Shown in pieces: positions 31,634-40,157 of a stretch of DNA of 57,057 nt (its first letter is position 1; each line of letters opens with the position of its first letter). The position numbers and the translations under genes are program-made. Location of the stretch: the NCBI GenBank assembly GCA_003559215.1, contig PWMF01000180.1, forward strand, positions 1 through 57,057. The letters run 5' to 3'. Under the pieces are notes generated by a model. The model saw only the letters and a program-made list of their open reading frames with translations, was not told the DNA's origin and ran no database searches. The DNA is from Natrialbaceae archaeon. GTDB taxonomy: Archaea > Halobacteriota > Halobacteria > Halobacteriales > Natrialbaceae.

Positions 31634-33637
31634 ATGGACCTCGAGTCGATTCCGGGCGTCGGCGAGAAGACCGCCCGGTCGCTGTCGGCCCTCGACGATC
31701 CCGAGCGAGCGCTGCGGACGGGCGACGTCGCGGCGATCGCGGCGGCACCCGGCATCTCGCAGGGTCGGGCCGCCCGCATCGCGCGCGGGGCGATTCGCCA
31801 CGAGCACGACGACCCGGGCGCGTTCCTCGCGACCGACCGGGCCCGCGAGGTCTACCGGAACGTGCTCGGGCTGCTCAAGGAGCGGACCGTCACCGACTAC
31901 GCGGCCCAGCGCCTCGAGACGCTGTATCCGAGCTCGCGGCGCTCGCGCATCGAGGAGGTCCAGGCTTTCGCTGAGGGGGCGATCGAGCGCGACCCCGACC
32001 CCGAGGTGCTCGAGGCGCTCGAGGGCGTCGAACCGCTTCGCGAGCCGGGTGACGTCAGGGTTCGCGAGCGCTGTCTGGCGACGACCGACGCGGAGCGATA
32101 CGCCGAGGCTCAGGAGGCGATTCCGGAACTTCCGATCGAGATCGTCGAGGACGCACAGGGTCTGGCCGAACTCGCTCGAGGGTACGCGACGGTGATCGCG
32201 ATCGACGAGTCCTTCGCCGGTATCGCCGTCGAGGGAGACGTCCGGGTCGAACCGAACGCGCTGGAGAACCCCGCCGAAATCGTTCCCGAACGGTCGCTGG
32301 CGTTCTTCGCGCGCAATCGGAACCGGCTCCGGGCCGCCATCGAGGTCGACCGCACCGCCGACCTCGATTCGAACTGCGATCTCGACGCGCTCGAGGAGGG
32401 GCTCTCCCGACTCGACGAGGACGGAACAGTCGCGGGCGATGCGGAACTCGACAGACTGACCGCGGCCGCCGCCGACGTCGACGCCGCGGCGGGGACGGCC
32501 GAAAACGTCGCGAACGACCACCTGCGGGAGGCGATCCGCGAACAGGACGTCACCATCGAGGGGTCGGACCTGCTCTCGCTGGTCGAACGCGGGGCGGGCG
32601 TCGACTCGCTTTTGTCACGGGAGCTGGCGGACGAACACACCGCGGCCGTCGAGGCCGCTCGCGACCACGTGATTGACGCGCTCGCCCTCGAGTCCGGAGA
32701 GGCCGAACTGGCCCGCCGGCTCTTCACCGACGAACCGACGTTTCCGGTCGAACGCGACGAGGATGCGCTCGGCCGGCTTCGAACCGAGCTGACGGCGGCC
32801 AAGGAACGACGAGCGAACCGGCTCAAACGGGAGCTTGCGGCCGACCTCGCCGATCAGCGCGAGGGGGCTCGCCGGCTCGTCCGCGACGCGCTCGAGCTCG
32901 ACGTCGAGCTCGCGATCGCCCGTTTCGCCCGCGAGTTCGAGTGTACGATGCCGGCGGTCGTCGACGAGGAAGTCGGGTTCGCCATCGAAGGGGGACGCTC
33001 TCCGCTGCTCGAGGAGCCCGTCGAGGCGATCGACCCCGTCGACTACGAGGTTTCCGGCGTGGCCCTGTTGTCGGGCGTCAACAGCGGGGGGAAGACGTCG
33101 ACGCTCGACCTCGTGGCGAGCGTCGTCGTGCTCGCACACATGGGGCTTCCGGTCCCCGCGGAGAGCGCCCGCGTTCAGCGGTTCGACGATCTCCACTATC
33201 ACGCCAAGACCCAGGGGACTCTCGACGCCGGCGCGTTCGAGTCGACGGTCCGGGAGTTCGCGGAACTGGCCCAGAGCGGCGAGGGGTCGCTCGTGCTCGT
33301 CGACGAACTCGAGAGCATCACCGAACCCGGCGCCAGCGCGAAGATCATTGCCGGCATCCTCGAGGCGCTCGCCGAAAACGGGGCGACCGCGGTGTTCGTC
33401 TCCCACCTCGCGGGCGAGATCAGGGAGATGGCCGGTTTCGACGTGACCGTCGACGGCATCGAGGCGGTCGGACTGGTCGACGGCGAACTCGAGGTAAATC
33501 GCACCCCGGTCAAGGATCGATTAGCCCGTTCGACGCCGGAGCTGATCGTCGAGAAACTCGCCGACGAGTCCGAACTCGAGTCGGTTGCGGCCCGAGAGGA
33601 CGACTTCTATAACAGGTTGTTAGAAAAGTTTGACTGA
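31634..33637 (+). CDS. HhH-MutS family ATPase (archaeal MutS-like)
   Basis: The 667-residue protein starts with helix-hairpin-helix motifs (IPGVGEKTARSLSAL and APGISQGRAARIA, residues 5-50) that bind DNA, then a long helical lever (about 250-470) and the MutS ABC-type ATPase: Walker A GVNSGGKTST (about 479-488), Walker B LVLVDELESITEPG (about 552-565) and the D-loop/His region FVSHLAGEI. There is no MutS mismatch-binding domain I with the Phe-x-Glu motif, and no Smr endonuclease domain. This architecture is the haloarchaeal MutS-like class, whose role (recombination or junction processing rather than mismatch repair) is not settled. ATG 31634 begins directly at the HhH motif. No MutL is adjacent. 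Confidence 0.88.
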   Translation: MDLESIPGVGEKTARSLSALDDPERALRTGDVAAIAAAPGISQGRAARIARGAIRHEHDDPGAFLATDRAREVYRNVLGLLKERTVTDYAAQRLETLYPSSRRSRIEEVQAFAEGAIERDPDPEVLEALEGVEPLREPGDVRVRERCLATTDAERYAEAQEAIPELPIEIVEDAQGLAELARGYATVIAIDESFAGIAVEGDVRVEPNALENPAEIVPERSLAFFARNRNRLRAAIEVDRTADLDSNCDLDALEEGLSRLDEDGTVAGDAELDRLTAAAADVDAAAGTAENVANDHLREAIREQDVTIEGSDLLSLVERGAGVDSLLSRELADEHTAAVEAARDHVIDALALESGEAELARRLFTDEPTFPVERDEDALGRLRTELTAAKERRANRLKRELAADLADQREGARRLVRDALELDVELAIARFAREFECTMPAVVDEEVGFAIEGGRSPLLEEPVEAIDPVDYEVSGVALLSGVNSGGKTSTLDLVASVVVLAHMGLPVPAESARVQRFDDLHYHAKTQGTLDAGAFESTVREFAELAQSGEGSLVLVDELESITEPGASAKIIAGILEALAENGATAVFVSHLAGEIREMAGFDVTVDGIEAVGLVDGELEVNRTPVKDRLARSTPELIVEKLADESELESVAAREDDFYNRLLEKFD

Positions 33638-33799
33638 TAAACAAATCTAAAATAAATACTGTATTTCAAACACGAATTTCGACTGACGCGACGCTGTTAA
33701 CCAGGAGATAATAAGGTGCTCCGGGTCCACGTCTCGAACCGAAACGGTTGGTTCGGAACGCCGTCGATCTACTGTGAACGAACACACCGACATTAGAAC

Positions 33800-35479
33800 A
33801 TGGAACGGAGCGCGCCGTCTCAGGACGACGAAGCGGTATCGGACGACGAATTTACCGGCATGAACACGCTCTTGATCGGGATCGACGCGGGCAGTCTTTC
33901 GGTCTTCGACGATCTCGACGCCGAGGAGGAGATCCCGACGATCCATCGGCTCTGCACAGATGGAGTGAGCGCACCCCTCGAGTCCCAGATTCCTCCGTGG
34001 ACGCCGAGCGCCTGGCCATCGATGTACACGGGTGTGAACCCGGGCAAGCACGGCGCGTTCGGCTTCGTCGGCTACGACGGCTACGACTGGCACGTTACCA
34101 ACACCGACGACGTCAACGAACACACCGTCTGGTCGTTGCTCGACCGCCACGGCTACTCGAGCGTCGTCGTCAACGCGCCGATCACCCATCCGCCCGAGGA
34201 GTTCGACGGCGCCCTGCTCCCCGGGTTTATCGGTCCGGAGGATCCGGACTGCCACCCCGACGGACTTCTCGAGGAAGTCCGCGAGGCGATCGGCGATTAC
34301 CGAGTCTACCCGTCGTACTCTCGGGACGACGACGCGCTTCCCGACTCCGAGAAAATGACGGAGTACCGAAACCTGATCCGGATGCGCGGCGCGGCGTTTC
34401 GGTACCTCGCCGATGAGTACGATCCGGACTTCGGGTTCGTCCAGTTCCAGAAGACGGACACAGTCTTCCACGAGTTTTTCGGGGACGAGGAGAAGGTCCA
34501 GTCGGTGTACGAGACGACCGACAAGGAGATCGCCGCGATTTTGGAGCGGTTCGATCCCGACCACGTTTTCGTCGCCAGCGACCACGGAATGGGCGAGTAC
34601 GACGGCTACGAGTTCCGCGTCAACGAGTTCCTCCAAGACCGCGGCTACGTCGAGACGACGACGAGCGGGAAGGGGATGCCGTCCTGGACGCCGATGCGTC
34701 GCAAGCTCCGGGAGGGCGAGGAGTCAGAGACCTGGGAGCCGACCTTCACCGAGCGCGCCGCGGCGGTCGCCGCCGAGCGGTTCGGGATCACGGCACGGGA
34801 CGTCGGCGCGGCCCTGGAACGCGTCGGCCTGGCCGAGACCGTCAAGAAGTTCGCCCCGGGGGGAGTCGCACGGACCGCAAACGAGCAGGTCGACTTCGAG
34901 AACTCCCAGGCCTACGTTCGAGCCCGCACCGAACTCGGCGTCCGAATCAACCTCGAGGGTCGCGACCCCGAGGGGGTCGTCTCGCAGGACGACTACGAGG
35001 AGGTCCGCGAAGACCTCATCCGCGAACTCGAGGACGTCGAGACGCCCGACGGTGACCCGATCTTCGAGACCGTCGCGCCGCGAGAGCGGTACTTTCACGG
35101 CGAGTACGCCGAGGACGCCGTCGACATCGTGACCGTCCCCACCGAGTTCAACCACGCCATCTCCGAGCAGATCGGCGAGGGCTACTTCGGCCCGGCCGAG
35201 CCCTGGAACCACAAGCTCGACGGGGTGTTCGCGGCTGCGGGCGAAGGTGTCGACGAGGACGACTCGCTCGAGCGCGCCCACCTGTTTGACGTCGCGCCGA
35301 CGATCATGGCCTCGTTCGGCCTACCCTACAGCGACCGGATGGACGGGAGCGTGATTCCGGTTGTCGAACCAACCGAGCCGACGTCGTACCCTGCCTACGA
35401 CGGCGAGGCGGAACCGAATCAGTCCGAGGTCGACGAGGAAGTGACGGACCGACTGGCGGATCTCGGCTACATGAACTGA
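33800..35479 (+). CDS. Alkaline-phosphatase-superfamily hydrolase (nucleotide pyrophosphatase/phosphodiesterase-like)
   Basis: The 559-residue protein has the type I phosphodiesterase/alkaline phosphatase fold: first metal Asp in LIGIDAGSLSVF (about 23-34), the nucleophile region PPWTPSAWPSMYTGVNPGKHGAFGF with the catalytic Thr or Ser, the second metal site FVASDHGMGEY and the late HKLDGVFAAAG block. No signal peptide or lipobox is visible, so it acts in the cytoplasm or by unusual export. Such proteins hydrolyse sugar-phosphate, nucleotide or sulfate esters. It opens the surface-glycan locus and is upstream of two deacetylases, so a role in glycan or sugar-nucleotide chemistry is likely. The start at ATG 33800 leaves about 20 acidic residues before the fold; ATG 33860 (MNTLLIG) is the alternative. 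Confidence 0.85.
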   Translation: MERSAPSQDDEAVSDDEFTGMNTLLIGIDAGSLSVFDDLDAEEEIPTIHRLCTDGVSAPLESQIPPWTPSAWPSMYTGVNPGKHGAFGFVGYDGYDWHVTNTDDVNEHTVWSLLDRHGYSSVVVNAPITHPPEEFDGALLPGFIGPEDPDCHPDGLLEEVREAIGDYRVYPSYSRDDDALPDSEKMTEYRNLIRMRGAAFRYLADEYDPDFGFVQFQKTDTVFHEFFGDEEKVQSVYETTDKEIAAILERFDPDHVFVASDHGMGEYDGYEFRVNEFLQDRGYVETTTSGKGMPSWTPMRRKLREGEESETWEPTFTERAAAVAAERFGITARDVGAALERVGLAETVKKFAPGGVARTANEQVDFENSQAYVRARTELGVRINLEGRDPEGVVSQDDYEEVREDLIRELEDVETPDGDPIFETVAPRERYFHGEYAEDAVDIVTVPTEFNHAISEQIGEGYFGPAEPWNHKLDGVFAAAGEGVDEDDSLERAHLFDVAPTIMASFGLPYSDRMDGSVIPVVEPTEPTSYPAYDGEAEPNQSEVDEEVTDRLADLGYMN

Positions 35480-35673
35480 ACGGCGACCGATTCACCGATC
35501 GCGGGACCGACACCACGTCCCGGAACGCCGAACTCGAGTCGAGCGACGGCAGCCCCGATATCCGCCTTTCATCGAACGCAGCCGGTTCGACGCTCGGAGT
35601 CAACCGACCCGACGACGGAGTGAGGTCCGGGCGAACGGTAGACGTCCAAGACGAGGAATCTCGCCCGAAACCG

Positions 35674-36771
35674 TTAAACCGACTCGGACGCCGCAGCCGT
35701 GATCGCATCCGTGAGCGTGACGACCGTTAGATCCCGTTCTTCGATCCACTCGAGCATCTCCCGGATCCCGTCCTCGTCGACCTCGTCTTTGAACGTGTGC
35801 GCACCGACGATGCCGATAGCATTCTGCGCGGCGACCTCGTCGAGTTGCTCTTGGATATCGAGGGGATCGGTGAACTCGATAAAGTAATCGCGGTGTGTGT
35901 CGAACGGATCGAACTCGTCGCGGTCGTTGAGCATCGAACCGGGGTTGACGTTCGCGATGCCGTCGTAGTACTCGCTGGCGAACTCGATCGTCCACTCATC
36001 ACAGACGTCGTACGGCGCCAGTAGGGTGTCGACCTCGAATCCCCACTCCTCGAGCTGGGCCTTCGAATCGCCGAGGAACTCGTGCATGAGTTCTTCGGGG
36101 TAGCGCTCGACGGTTTCGCCGGCGGCGAAGGACTCGCCGATCGGCTCGTCGAACTCCAGGTAGCCGCCGATCTCGTCGTTGCCGGAGTCGACGACGGTTC
36201 GAACGACCGAATTCCCTCCATCGGTGATCTCGATCTCGTACCCCTGGTGGAAGCCGTGGTTTCGCTCCTCCGGGTAGACGCGCGTGTCGTCAGGTTTGAC
36301 GTCTTCGACGAGTTCGAACTCGCCCAGCGCGGTATGTGCGGTCGTGTGGGAGTTGATTTCCCAGCCGGCCTCGGCGAGCTCCTCGAGGTGTTCGACGTCC
36401 ATCCAGTCGTTGTCGTTGAAGTCCTCGCGTCCGACCCACTCGGTGACGATGCCCGTGCTCGCGGGAGCGTCGAACTCCTGGTGAACCGGGAACGCCTGCT
36501 CGTAGTCCTCCATCGGCCCGTCGTCGTACGTAAACACCACGGCTCCGCCCTCGATATCCGGGACGTCCTCGGTTTCTTCCTGTTCCTCGTCTGCCTCACC
36601 GTTCTCGTCGGACTGATCCGCGTCGTCGCCGTTCGAATCGCTCCCATCGTCCTCGTTCTGTTCGTCGTCTTCGTCTCCGCCGAGGCTGTCGAGACAGCCT
36701 GCGGTCGCTCCGAGCGTGCCTGCACCGATGGTGCCGAGGAGTACCCGACGTGTCGCCTTCTCGTTCATCAA
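35674..36771 (-). CDS. Tat-exported lipoprotein, polysaccharide deacetylase
   Basis: The 365-residue protein begins with a twin-arginine lipoprotein signal: ATRRVLLG (RR at 8-9) and the lipobox GATAGC with the lipidated Cys26. A long Asp/Glu/Asn-rich linker (about 30-75) follows, then a NodB-like deacetylase domain (about 80-355): TYDDGP (first metal Asp pair), the histidine pair HTTAH, DTLLAPYDVCDEW and VGAHTFKDEV. The fold removes N-acetyl groups from surface glycans on the outer face of the membrane. Part of the domain (about 165-235, including HQGYEIEITDGGNSVVRTVV) is an insertion of beta-type sequence. A TATA box at 36795-36803 fits a leaderless start at 36771. Both Tat and the anchored position agree with the tatC genes of this window. 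Confidence 0.9.
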   Translation of the reverse strand: MMNEKATRRVLLGTIGAGTLGATAGCLDSLGGDEDDEQNEDDGSDSNGDDADQSDENGEADEEQEETEDVPDIEGGAVVFTYDDGPMEDYEQAFPVHQEFDAPASTGIVTEWVGREDFNDNDWMDVEHLEELAEAGWEINSHTTAHTALGEFELVEDVKPDDTRVYPEERNHGFHQGYEIEITDGGNSVVRTVVDSGNDEIGGYLEFDEPIGESFAAGETVERYPEELMHEFLGDSKAQLEEWGFEVDTLLAPYDVCDEWTIEFASEYYDGIANVNPGSMLNDRDEFDPFDTHRDYFIEFTDPLDIQEQLDEVAAQNAIGIVGAHTFKDEVDEDGIREMLEWIEERDLTVVTLTDAITAAASESV

Positions 36772-36794
36772 TACGACTTGATAGTTCCAGTCAC

Positions 36795-36803
36795 CTATTT
36801 ATT
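36795..36803 (-). promoter_or_regulatory. TATA element of the Tat-lipoprotein deacetylase gene
   Basis: On the minus strand this is AATAAATAG, 24-32 nt upstream of ATG 36771, the standard spacing for a leaderless haloarchaeal transcript. Confidence 0.55.
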
Positions 36804-37038
36804 CCTCGGTTAACTGTAGTGTCTGCTCGCTCAGTGGAGTTCGCTCGAGACGTTCCGACAGCGTGAGGGGAGCTGACACTGCTCGAGCCCGCTACCAGTC
36901 GTTCTCGTACGGTATCTGACCTGATCTTAATGCGGTTATAATAAGGCCATCCCGACCCAGAGCTTCGAACACTGTGGGTGTCACCGGACTACTACTAGCT
37001 GTGGGAGCCACTCGACGGCGTTGCTCCCGGGGGTGCCT

Positions 37039-38679
37039 GTGAACCGAAACCACTCTGTTGGTTCACTCTCGATCGGTACCGCCAACGGAGTCGCTCTCCT
37101 CGTGGGGTTCGTCTCGATACCGGTTCTGTTCCGGTTGCTCGGACCGGCCGGGTTCGGCGACTACACGTTTCTGCTGTCGGTGTTTGCGATCTACATGATC
37201 TTCGTCAGTTCCGGGATCGCCGACGGCGTCCGAACGTTTCTGGCCGAGGATCGGTCGACGGCCAACTGGGAGCCACACGTGGTCGGCTACTACTTCCGAC
37301 TCGCAGTGCTGTTTACGTTCACGGGCGCCTTCGTCTTATTTTTGGGCTCTCGAAACGGGTTCGTCGCGGCGTTGTTCGGGGAGGAGTATACGATCTACTT
37401 CTACGGGCTGGCGCTGCTGGGTATCTCCGTCCAGTTCCAGACGTACTCTCGAAAGGCGCTCCTAGGATTTGGACTCAAGCGGCACTCCGGACTCCTCGAC
37501 GCGCTCGACAAGGTCGCGTTCGTCGCCGTCTCGATCCCGCTCGTTTATTTCGGCTTCGGCGTTCCGGGTGCCCTGGCTGGACATGCGGTCGCGAGCCTCG
37601 TTTGCGGCGTCGTCGGGCTGACGCTGATCCATCGCCGCGTATCGCTCTCGAGCGTATTTCGGATCCCGCCACGGGAGTTTCCGCGGAAGAAGATGCTGAC
37701 GTTCAACTCGATGACCGTCGTGCTCCTCTTTCTGCTCGCCTCGCTCTACCACATCGATATCATTGTGCTCCAGCAGTTCCACGAGAGCGCAGCGGTAGGC
37801 AACTATCGAGCGGCGCTGCTCCTGGCGGAGTTCATCTGGTTCGTCCCGATTGCCCTCCAGATCGGGTACGTCCGCTCAACGTCCGAGCTCTGGTCCCGAA
37901 ACCGGCTCGACGAGATCACCGCTCTCGCGTCGAAGACGACCCGCTATACGCTCTTGCTGACTGCAATTATAGCGGTCGGAATCGCGGCGCTTGCCGACGT
38001 CGTGGTTCCGATCTACTTCGGTCCCGACGCCACGCCAGCGATCGAACCGCTGCTGTTGCTGTTGCCCGGCGTGCTCGGATTCGCTCTCGCCCGACCTGTC
38101 CTCGCGATCTCACAAGTCGAGGGTGCGCTTCGATATCCGGTTCTTGCGACCGCGGGCGCCGCGGGGATCAACGTCGTGCTCAACTACCTGCTGATCCCGG
38201 GTTACGGAATGCACGGCGCAGCGGTCGCGACTACGATCAGTTACGGATCGATGTTCGTCTTTCACTGGTTCTCGGCACAGCGAATCGGTTTCGACCCGCT
38301 CGCCGACGCGCGATTCGGTCGAGTAACGGCGACGACGGCACTCGCCGCAGTGCCGATCTTTGCCCTCGCGACGGTCGTCGCGAATCCGTGGTTGGCGCTG
38401 CTTCTCGTTCCGCCGTTCGGACTCCTCGTCTATCTCGTGTTCGCCGTCCTCACTGGTGCGATGGAACCCGCGGAGCCGTTCGAGGTTCTCGCCGAGTTTC
38501 CGGCACCGATCGGTCCCCAGGCCGAGCCGATCCGCGGACGGCTCGAGGGTGTCAACGGTGATCTTACCGTCGTGGGCTGGTTCCAGAGCATGTTGTTTCT
38601 GGCCGGCATGACGCTTCTGCTGTCTGGTGTCCTCCTCGCGATGTTCGGGCCGGACACCGGGGTACCGGTCTTCGGTTGA
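37039..38679 (+). CDS. Polysaccharide flippase (Wzx/RfbX-type, MATE-like)
   Basis: From GTG 37039 the 546-residue protein is a membrane transporter of the polysaccharide-biosynthesis (Wzx) type with about 12-14 hydrophobic segments. The N-terminal block SLSIGTANGVALLVGFVSIPVLFRLLGPAGFGDYT is the family signature (helix 1 and the 'LGPxxFGxY' turn), and LLIPGYGMHGAAVATTISY near residues 395-415 marks the second half. It flips lipid-linked oligosaccharides across the membrane. It has a short C-terminal extra region (about 480-546) with one more hydrophobic stretch. A TATA element TTATAATAAG at 36936-36945 implies a leader of about 70 nt. The GTG start was preferred to the TTG at 37021 (MLPGVPVNRN...), which lies outside the family pattern. 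Confidence 0.9.
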   Translation: MNRNHSVGSLSIGTANGVALLVGFVSIPVLFRLLGPAGFGDYTFLLSVFAIYMIFVSSGIADGVRTFLAEDRSTANWEPHVVGYYFRLAVLFTFTGAFVLFLGSRNGFVAALFGEEYTIYFYGLALLGISVQFQTYSRKALLGFGLKRHSGLLDALDKVAFVAVSIPLVYFGFGVPGALAGHAVASLVCGVVGLTLIHRRVSLSSVFRIPPREFPRKKMLTFNSMTVVLLFLLASLYHIDIIVLQQFHESAAVGNYRAALLLAEFIWFVPIALQIGYVRSTSELWSRNRLDEITALASKTTRYTLLLTAIIAVGIAALADVVVPIYFGPDATPAIEPLLLLLPGVLGFALARPVLAISQVEGALRYPVLATAGAAGINVVLNYLLIPGYGMHGAAVATTISYGSMFVFHWFSAQRIGFDPLADARFGRVTATTALAAVPIFALATVVANPWLALLLVPPFGLLVYLVFAVLTGAMEPAEPFEVLAEFPAPIGPQAEPIRGRLEGVNGDLTVVGWFQSMLFLAGMTLLLSGVLLAMFGPDTGVPVFG

Positions 38680-38776
38680 GCGCTTCCGTCGGCCGTGCGG
38701 ATCGGTTCGGCTAAGCGTCCAAGCAAAATCGGGCTCTCGATCCGTCTCGATTCGGCCAAAACGCGGTTAGTCCATC

Positions 38777-38786
38777 GATAATAAAG
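38777..38786 (+). promoter_or_regulatory. TATA element of the GT2 gene
   Basis: GATAATAAAG is centred about 30 nt upstream of ATG 38812, which fits a leaderless mRNA starting there and argues against the in-frame GTG at 38800 as the start. Confidence 0.5.
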
Positions 38787-38811
38787 CGCCGGTAGGCCCG
38801 TGTCGAACGAA

Positions 38812-39786
38812 ATGGCACTGGTTAGCGTCATCATTCCGACGTACAACCGGGCGGAGACGGTCTCGAGAGCGATTGACAGCGTTCTCGAGCAGACACACGA
38901 CGACCTCGAGGTGCTCGTGGTCGACGACGGCTCGACCGACGACACCGCTGCGGTTCTCGAATCCTACGACGACGACCGGGTGCGGCCGATCTATCACGAG
39001 ACGAACCAGGGGGCAAACGTTGCGCGGAACACGGGCATCGAACACGCCCGAGGAAAGTACGCCGCCTTCCTCGACTCCGACGACGAGTGGGTCCCGGAGA
39101 AACTCGAGGCCCAGCTCGAGGTTCTCGAGAACCGCTCGGAGGAGTGGGTCGCGGCCTACTGCGGGTTCGCGTTCGAACTCACCAGCGCTTCCGACCGACT
39201 TCGCGGCCTGGCCGCGAGCGTCCTCTCTCGTGCGGATGATCAGCCCAGAATGGAGGGTGGGGAAGAACTCGTCGGTGAGATCCTCGCCGACAACGTTCAC
39301 ACGGGTGCCGGCTCCACGCTGATCGTTCGAACCGACGTCGCGAGGGAGGTCGGCGGATTCGACGAGACCCTTGATCGGTTCCAGGATCCCGAGTTCGTCC
39401 TGCGGATCCTCGAGGTCGGAAAGCTCGCGTTCGTCGACGAACCGCTCGTGGTTCGCGAGGAGACAGGGACGCCACCGGCGGATACGATCAGACGAGCCGA
39501 CGAACAATACCTCTCGCTGTACGCCGATGAGGTCGACCGGTTCGAAGACGAGGGGTACGAGATCCGCTCGAGCCACGACCTGGTGCTGGCGAAGAGCTAC
39601 TTCAGTGAGGGCCGTCCGGTTCGCGGCTGCTGGCACCTCCTTCGCGCCGGCCCCGAACTTCGCCATCTCCCGGGCGTCCTCTGGTCGGCCGCATCCGGAG
39701 CCCGGCGACGTCCCGCCCCGTTTCTCGCTACCGGTTTCGTTCTCCTCGTCGCCCTGATCGGTGGGTGGATCGGACTCCGTTCCTGA
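38812..39786 (+). CDS. Glycosyltransferase family 2
   Basis: The 324-residue protein (ATG 38812, MALVSVIIPTYNRAETVSRA) is a GT-A glycosyltransferase: VSVIIPTYNRAET (4-16), VVVDDGSTDDT (about 43-53), QGANVARNTGIEHARGKYAAFLDSDDEW with the DxD-type metal site DSDD, and the acceptor-region RFQDPEFVLRIL. A hydrophobic C-terminal segment (about 298-318, FLATGFVLLVALIGGWIGL) anchors it to the membrane. Single-addition GT2 enzymes of this type build the oligosaccharide on a lipid carrier. It follows the flippase with 130 nt between. The start choice is set by the TATA element at about -30; GTG 38800 would add four residues. Confidence 0.92.
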   Translation: MALVSVIIPTYNRAETVSRAIDSVLEQTHDDLEVLVVDDGSTDDTAAVLESYDDDRVRPIYHETNQGANVARNTGIEHARGKYAAFLDSDDEWVPEKLEAQLEVLENRSEEWVAAYCGFAFELTSASDRLRGLAASVLSRADDQPRMEGGEELVGEILADNVHTGAGSTLIVRTDVAREVGGFDETLDRFQDPEFVLRILEVGKLAFVDEPLVVREETGTPPADTIRRADEQYLSLYADEVDRFEDEGYEIRSSHDLVLAKSYFSEGRPVRGCWHLLRAGPELRHLPGVLWSAASGARRRPAPFLATGFVLLVALIGGWIGLRS

Positions 39787-40157
39787 GCGGGGATCCCCCG
39801 TCGTTTCGACGAAACCGACTGGACAGCCTTACGGCTCCCCTGTTCTTGACGACCTGCTCGAGACGGAAATCACTCCGACCGATCCGCTCGCTCGCGAGAC
39901 TTGGTGATTCGGGTAGACGGTCGTCCCGGTTACGGCCACCGACGACTCCCGGTCACGCGCAGGGTGACGACCGACGTCGACCGAACCGCACGAGAGAGAT
40001 CGGTCTCGAGAGAACGTAGCCGATCCGGTGCTCCGTCGTATCCTCGGCGTGGTCGCCGGCTCCGGTCTTGTCGTTCACTCGGTACGCATCAGCTACAGTA
40101 CGCTCTCGGCGTCGAGAAACCCGCAGAGAAGAGAGACCGCAACCGCCGCCTCGCCGA
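39787..40157. other. Intergenic region without recognised gene
   Basis: About 370 nt between the GT2 stop and the stop of the convergent deacetylase. I see no conserved protein, RNA gene or strong hairpin. The sequence is GC-rich and stays open for about 80 codons in two frames, but the products are Arg-rich and unlike the local genes. It may hold 3' ends of both transcripts. Confidence 0.5.
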
